A DNA stretch of 64,000 bases from positions 1,499,001 through 1,563,000 of the forward strand of contig LR746278.1 of assembly GCA_902729315.2 (NCBI GenBank). The letters are read 5' to 3'. Of this stretch, positions 58,101 through 64,000 are shown in pieces. The position numbers were made by a program, and so were the translations under genes. Each line of letters begins with the position of its first letter. Position 1 is the stretch's first letter. Under the pieces are notes generated by a model. It made no database searches and had not been told where the DNA came from. It saw only the letters and a program-made list of their open reading frames with translations. This DNA is from Spirodela intermedia. Its lineage: Eukaryota; Streptophyta; Magnoliopsida; Alismatales; Araceae.

Positions 58101-61100
58101 AGTATTCGGGAGAAAATTTCACACTGTTTTCACCAGATGAATTGTGTGTGAACAAAGCTAGAGTATCACCTCTCTACAGCATAAATCGGCACACAATTTC
58201 AACCCATGATGCAATATCAAATCCACGAGATTCACCTGCTTCTTGATCTACTAGAGCTGATGACATTTCATATCATGATATTCATGAAGGCTTTGGTTTC
58301 CCAGAAGTGACCCTTGCATCCCGACTTTGTATTTTCTGTCGGAGTACATGTACTTTTATATAGCTTCATATCTGAATTTTAGATTTTCTCCACCACCTTG
58401 GAAATCAATGGCTTCCTCACAATCAATAGCTTCATATCTGAATATACCCTTTGTAGCCGCACTTCATCTTCTACCATTACTATTTTCCATTTTTTTCCTT
58501 ATACAACTTTCTCCAGTATTCTTCTCAAGCACATCACCTCTGAGAATCAGCTTGCCCACCTTGCTTCAGAAATCAGATATATGTCATCCCTTGCCACCAC
58601 TTCATGACAAATGATTAAGAGAAAGCTCTTTCCATATAAAACTCGTATTTCCCTCCTAATAGTAATTAGTGACCCCTGTTCCTTCTGGGTCAAAGTTATC
58701 ATCAGCGTTCTCCTTTTATAAAGTCTTCCTCGTCTCGATCTCAAAGAAAACAAGGTTGGTCAAGAGGAGAGCAGGAGCAGAAATGAACTCTGAACACCTT
58801 CCACCCTCCACTGGGTCAGATATTTTATCAAAAACAAAGTCTCAGTGATGAACTAACTTCTAAGATACTTCTCTTCCTAGTTCCAATAGATATCATCTGG
58901 GAACTTTTTTTTGGTACGAACTTCTCCTCTTATGACGTAAGTCTTCTCCTTACCTTTTGTAACCTCAAGCCTTTTAAAATTCTACTAGTCTTTTTCACCC
59001 CTATTCTGTGACTTGCCTCAATTCCAAAAAATTAACAGATGACTTTTGCAACCCCTGATCTCTAACTTTTTTTTTCTTTTAGAATAACTATTTCCATAAT
59101 GATACACTGTGTCAAATAGTTTGCACATTCTACAAAGTAGTCCAGTGCTTTTAAGAACCACTACACCATGAAACTGTCCAAAAACTCAAACATCAAAACG
59201 TAACAAATGCATACCAAGAGTCCAGACTGTAAATGCTTATATAGGAAAAATATACTGCAATGAAAAAAAATCCAAGTTTGACAAATATTTCTGTACAGCT
59301 TCAAAAATGAAAATGACCACCTGCCAAGATATTCGGAGGTATGAAAAAAACAGTTCAGGGGCAATTTCTGAAAATTTGTGGAAATTACCAAGCAGATGAC
59401 ATAACGGATTTAGTAGTTTAGAACCAGGGTACCATATGTAGAAATGAAAAAATTGATTTCGATAGAAGAATAGCATGTACATGATAACTTTTCAGGCTAG
59501 AAAGTTGTAATCTTGAAAGAAGTAAAGATCACATAAGATAACAAGCAGCTTAATACTGCTACCGTGACAAAATCTTACCAGAACAATAAGAGATGAGGAT
59601 CCACTCATTGAATCCATCTGCTCGATGAAAGAATCCCAAGCAAGTGAAGAGCGATTCGCAGTGTTGCCAGGAGCTTCTCTACTGAAAGCTTTTCCAGTTT
59701 TTTTATATGTACTCTCTTCAGTGTCCTGCTGATCCACCTCATCCACTGCCCAGAGATCAAGTCTGGGCATGTACACAACACACCAGCCCGCATTCAGACA
59801 TTTCACTGTTTACATTGCAAACGAGAGCTTAGAAAACAATTAGTAATTGATGACCTGCAAGATTTAACACCCATGACTGGATCCAAAACAAAAATATGTA
59901 CTGTACGTAAATCAAAGTACTTGATCAAGTAGATAAAAGTATCTGAGTCAGCCTCACGGCCATGTTGAACACATGTATATTGAGATAACATGAAGAATAA
60001 CAATAATGTTTTAATGAAGTCACAAACAACATCCATACAACATTCTCATACAGATAACTGCATACGACAAAAAAAACTCTAACAGCCAAAGATACAACTT
60101 TTACAATTTTTGTACAATGGTCATGGTCAAACATACACTGGCAACAAAAGGCAGGAATACCAGAGGAGTTAACTTTCCTTAGGGATCTGGCATCCGAGGT
60201 TCGAAAATATTTTGACAAGCTGTATTTGAGTAAATTAAATTCTGCCAGACGTAGCTAATTCTGAAATTACATTAGTCAAGTGTTTACGAATGGCTGAATA
60301 ATTTTACCAACATTTAAACAGATGTTTTGCTTATTGTCCCTGGTATTATCACAGGTGTCCAGATATCTCAATAGATATCCAAAAATGCTTGGCAGGGCCG
60401 GCATGACGAAGGGTAGAGCCCAGAAGAGACCAGGGAATCTGCAGGACACTAGAGCTTCTGCACCACCTAACCACCCCCACGGACACACGTCCTTGCTTTT
60501 CATATGAGGACTTAACGGTAAACCACATCGCAAAGGAACTGATAAAGTTAACGACCATTGTTCCCGAATATTATCACAGCATGGAAACTACAACAGGGGG
60601 CCAAATAAACCCATTATCAAACTCTTGATGATGACATTGTCTGGATTAGCACAAGGGAAGCTAGTTTCATACGATCATACAACGAAAAAAAAAGCAATGT
60701 CATCATAAGACAAGAAAACTACCAAATATACATGTAAAAACATACAGAGAATTTGTGTTATCCCACGAATGATGTCTCCACGTCCTTCTTGAGAGATTGT
60801 TGACAGATTAACTTTCTGAATTTCAATGTGGCCCAGGAACTGATGGAGTAGACAAGCAATCAAATGCTGTTGACCAGATCTGCGAGTTCCAGTGATTAAT
60901 ACCCGAAAGCCTGATGGTTTTCCCAATCCAACAGATATATTTGACATTGAAAAACTGTGAATAGAAGAGCCATGAATCTTTAATCTTTGAAAATCAAACT
61001 TGTCGAGCTTGTCATCATTTTCATTTTCTAATATACAAAACGGAACAAGAGTAGAAGTACTGCTTAACAAACCGAAATAAGAAAGATGTCTCTCTATCTC

Positions 61101-62749
61101 CTGTGCAACATCTGATTTCTGAATCAGGCAGGGAAGATGAGATTTCCATGATGTAATGGGTTTTCTCATCTGCTGTAATGCAGACAAAATCACATCTTTC
61201 ACAGATTTTGAAGCTTTGAAAAGAGGAGGTGGAATCCAGATGCGCTCATCGAAGTAAAAATTGATAAGAAGATAGCACAAAGGCTGTAGAAGACAATGGA
61301 AAAGATGTGTGGGAAGAGGAGCTGTAACTACATCATTTGCAGCCATTCCAGCCTCTCTTCTAGAGCATGGAGGCGGGGCACATGCAAGAGCAGAGAGCCA
61401 ATCCCTTTCCACAACCGAAAATGACGGTAAGGATGGTTGCTTGCTACTGCCAGAACCTTTTTCAGCGGACACCAAGATCTCATGTAAGGGGCAATTTCTC
61501 TTCAAAGCAATCATGGCTGCCTGAGTACAAAGAGCCTGCAAATCTGCACCTGCATAGCCAGCAGTTTGTTTTGCTATCCATGAAAGAAGAGATCCAGATA
61601 GAGGTCTTGGCCAGTTCTTTGTTTGAAGTGAGAGGATGGCAGATCTATCCTTAACTGATGGCAATGGAAAATAAATTTCCCTATCAAATCGACCAGGTCG
61701 CCTTAAAGCAGGATCAACAGCATCAGGACGATTGGTGGCACCTATCACTACAACTGAGCCACGAGATTTTAGACCATCTAACAAAGAGAGCAAAGTCGAA
61801 ACAACTGAATTGTGTGTCTGATCTTGCCGTTTAGAGCGACATGGAGCCAACCCGTCAATCTCATCAAAGAATATGATAGATGGCTGGGATTTCTCAGCAA
61901 CCTGGAAAAGAAGTCTTAACTGCCGTTCAGCATCACCAACATACTTTCCCAAACAATCTGCACCTTTACGAGCAAAATAAGCTATCCGTTTATCACCACG
62001 CGAGCATTCACCAATCAATGCTCGAACCACAAGTGTCTTACCAGTGCCAGGATACCCATGTAAAAGAACTCCTCGCGGAGGTGTAAGCCCTAGAGAACTA
62101 AAGAGCTCAGGATATAACAAAGGCAATATAACCACCTCCTTCATACATCGGATGACATCTTTAAGCCCAGCTACTGATTCCCAACCCTGAAATGACTTGT
62201 CACTTTCTGAACGAGGACCTCCTATGTACACTGGTGCAATTCTCAACAAATCTCGGTGAAGTCTCTTGCCTTCACGTTTCAAGAATTCTTCATCTTCACC
62301 GCAGTTCTCTAACCATTTCTCTTCAGCCTCTAAATCCTTTCGCCAAGCTTCATTAGACAGCTTCTTCAGATCCAATCTCATCTTTTTTGTTTTCATTTTC
62401 TTAATTCGTTGTAAATAATGATTTCCTTGGGGTTGGAAAAGGTGCCTATGATCTGAGCAAGCAATGAGAAACTTGCGATGATCAAATATTCCATTCTCAG
62501 CCCGGGCGCAAGGCTGTATTAACAGACACCACATGCAAAACAAAATATCAATGAGAATGGGAAGAGCCACAGACAGAGGAGATAATCATGGTTAGCAAAT
62601 TCACCAACCAAATGATATGTTTTCGGACATCGATCAACACGGCAACCAATAGTAGCACCAGGTCTCCCACAACGGCTGCACTTCAATGCTCTCCCCCTGC
62701 ATAAAGCAGCTCTTACACTCTTCAGGCGACCCAGTCCAGCAAAGTAAAC
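55197..62749 (-). CDS. ePHD and AAA-ATPase chromatin protein (ATAD2/Yta7-like), 5' end outside window
   Basis: Minus strand. Exons in the window: 62749-62609, 62513-60746, 59805-59579, 57503-56533, 56193-55197; phases agree throughout and give about 1,367 residues to a TGA. The first exon encodes the second half of an extended PHD finger (CSRCGRPGATIGCRVDRCPKTYH), continuing to FDHRKFLIACSDHRHLF. The AAA domain has Walker A GYPGTGKT, Walker B IIFFDEIDGLAP, ATNRPDAVDP and arginine finger RRPGRFDRE. A second AAA-like region keeps only a degenerate P-loop (GTRRSGQQH). The C-terminal region has a Cys/His cluster (CCPDCLQSIH) and HDIVTLCSLNLV, as in Arabidopsis At3g15120-type proteins, and no bromodomain. 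The related Arabidopsis protein was described, as I recall, as partner of the anti-silencing ATPase BRAT1. The upstream ePHD exons are not in the window. Confidence 0.88.
56141..56318. repeat. Tandem duplication of a splice acceptor and exon start
   Basis: Two imperfect copies, 56141-56222 and 56233-56318 (period about 92 bp), in plus coordinates. On the minus strand each contains an intron 3' end, an AG acceptor and the first ~45 bases of the last exon of the ePHD-AAA gene. The copy at 56141-56222 is the one whose use keeps the frame. The copy farther upstream (acceptor at 56287-56289) would read into a stop after about a dozen codons. Confidence 0.8.
57504..59578 (-). other. Large intron of the ePHD-AAA gene
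   Basis: About 2.1 kb between the fourth and third exons in the window. I see no coding sequence on either strand that belongs to a recognisable family and no identifiable transposon. Confidence 0.6.
59806..60745 (-). other. Intron of the ePHD-AAA gene
   Basis: About 940 bp between the AAA exon and the following one. A GC-richer patch at about 60380-60490 stands out, but I cannot link it to any known repeat. Confidence 0.6.
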
Positions 62750-64000
62750 CTGAAACACAGCACACTGACAATAAATCCAAAAATCGACAAAACTTCAAAA
62801 TAACAGTGACAGAGTAGATATATAAGTGTAAGAAACATGAGATCATAAAAATATTAGTAATGTAAAATAGTAGCATTAGATTGTGGTATGTCCATATAGA
62901 TGTAGAGACAAAAGGTATTTAGGAATCATACAAATATACGAAAAAGTGAAAAAACAGTTATTTATGCGACAGGATAAGTTAATCAGGGACTGTCGATGAG
63001 GCATTGACATGTACACATTCTGGGCAAAAATAACCTTCAGCAATAAGCCTTCACTTTTTTCATATGAGACACAATAAATCCTTCAATAAAATGAATCATA
63101 ACCTGTAGAAAAAGTACCATGGATAATTATGAATAGATATTCCCTGAGCCACAGAAAAAGCTTCACAGACACAGCTCCAAACAATCTGAATAATGAAGAC
63201 ATTGCCTGAACCACCCTGCAAACACGGGACTTGCAGTGTGGAAAAATCTAGAAAGCAGTAGAACACATATGCTTCAATTTTATAGCGAACTAATACACGA
63301 CATTTTTCATGATACACATTCAGATCTTCACCTCGACCATTGTATACTATTAAACGACTTCAAAAGCGATCTTAAACCAGATGGGATATATATGAGTTCT
63401 CAATTCGAGCTGGGTCTGAGAAACAACAAATCCCATACTTGGCTCATAGTTTCGAACTACGAAAGTCCCCAGATTCTCTGGAAATAGACAGGGCGAGGCT
63501 GTGGAATCCAATCTACCAAAGCAAATAACTTTTCTAAGCTACGGATACTATGGTTAAATTAGTAGATCAAGTATTCTCCCTGCACAAAGGATCATCCTAA
63601 GTATCAGAAATTTCATGATTTGAATCCATAGTTCATGTTGACTTGAAGTTTCAGGTTTCTCGTCCAAACCTTACAAACAGTCAGTTGGCTGCAGACTGAA
63701 ATTTCCATCCGTTGCTATCAGCAAAGTATTTTGACTTCATGATTTGAATCCATAGTGATCATGTCTACTTTGCGAATAGGGTCTCATTTTTTTAGAGATG
63801 CTAAGGGAACCTGCATATCCTTCATTAATTTTTAGAAGATTGTGAAACACCACGACTCATTAATATATAAGACATTAACCAGCCCAAAAAATCCTCAATA
63901 AAGGAAATCGGAGATACTCAATCCATCAAGCAGACGTTCTCATTGCACAACATAAACGAATGAGTGCACATGAAGAAACCACAAATTCCAGCTGCCATAG
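62750..64000 (-). other. Upstream intron(s) of the ePHD-AAA gene, to the window edge
   Basis: The exon starting at 62749 follows a clear TTTCAG acceptor, so sequence above it is intronic at first. I looked for the expected first half of the ePHD finger (a VHQHCAVWSPE-like stretch) on the minus strand up to 64000 and did not find it. The open minus frame at 63096-63317 does not resemble it. Confidence 0.5.

Noticed and set aside
60675-62570. Hydrophobic N-terminus MALPILIDILF of the longest AAA open frame as a signal peptide
   Set aside because: Those codons lie in the intron upstream of the 62513 acceptor; splicing joins the ePHD exon instead.
63096-63317. Minus-strand open frame as an upstream exon of the ePHD-AAA gene
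   Set aside because: The translation does not match the expected first half of the ePHD finger in any frame I tried.

Overview
The window is nuclear DNA from a flowering plant. The evidence is spliced genes with GT-AG introns, a plastid-targeted ribosomal protein, the plant-only ARF3/ETTIN, HAESA-type receptor kinase and DUF1685 families, two Ty1/copia retrotransposon remnants, and CT/GA microsatellites in leaders. The very GC-rich third codon positions of the receptor kinase, ARF3 and DUF1685 genes, next to AT-rich spacers, suggest a monocot. That is an inference and I cannot name a species.

Layout. 1-5.1 kb: an eight-exon CMP-Kdo synthetase gene (KDSB, +) and a small two-exon hypothetical gene (+). 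5.7-8.4 kb: a class II DnaJ/HSP40 gene (+). 8.6-20 kb: an 11.3-kb segment bracketed by 1,145-bp, almost identical direct repeats of the 3' end of the DnaJ gene. Its two ends are arrays of a degenerate ~77-bp repeat. Inside lie a decayed valyl-tRNA synthetase pseudogene (-), the intact plastid ribosomal protein bS6 gene (+) and a dispersed repeat. 20-35 kb: the truncated DnaJ duplicate, an intact HAESA-LIKE 1 receptor kinase gene (+), a degenerate copia element, and a truncated second copy of the receptor gene that abuts the right end of that element. 35-46.5 kb: a second degenerate copia element and AT-rich repetitive DNA, including a second copy of the dispersed repeat. 46.6-51.3 kb: the GC-rich leader and eleven-exon coding region of ARF3/ETTIN (+) with two tasiR-ARF target sites. 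53.2-54.1 kb: a DUF1685 gene (+). 55.2-62.7 kb: most of a large minus-strand gene for an ePHD plus AAA-ATPase chromatin protein (ATAD2/Yta7-like), whose 5' exons lie beyond the window.

The genes do not form a pathway. They are independent plant genes for cell-wall sugar activation, protein folding, plastid translation, peptide-hormone perception, auxin response and chromatin. I rebuilt exon structures by hand from splice sites and reading phase. For the six complete multi-exon genes with a clear family the exon lengths sum to an uninterrupted reading frame of the expected family size. Most novelty is structural: a recent bracketed segment, a mosaic receptor gene/pseudogene pair, three short introns that are multiples of three and free of stops, and a duplicated splice acceptor in the chromatin gene. 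I saw no evidence of an undescribed multi-gene system.
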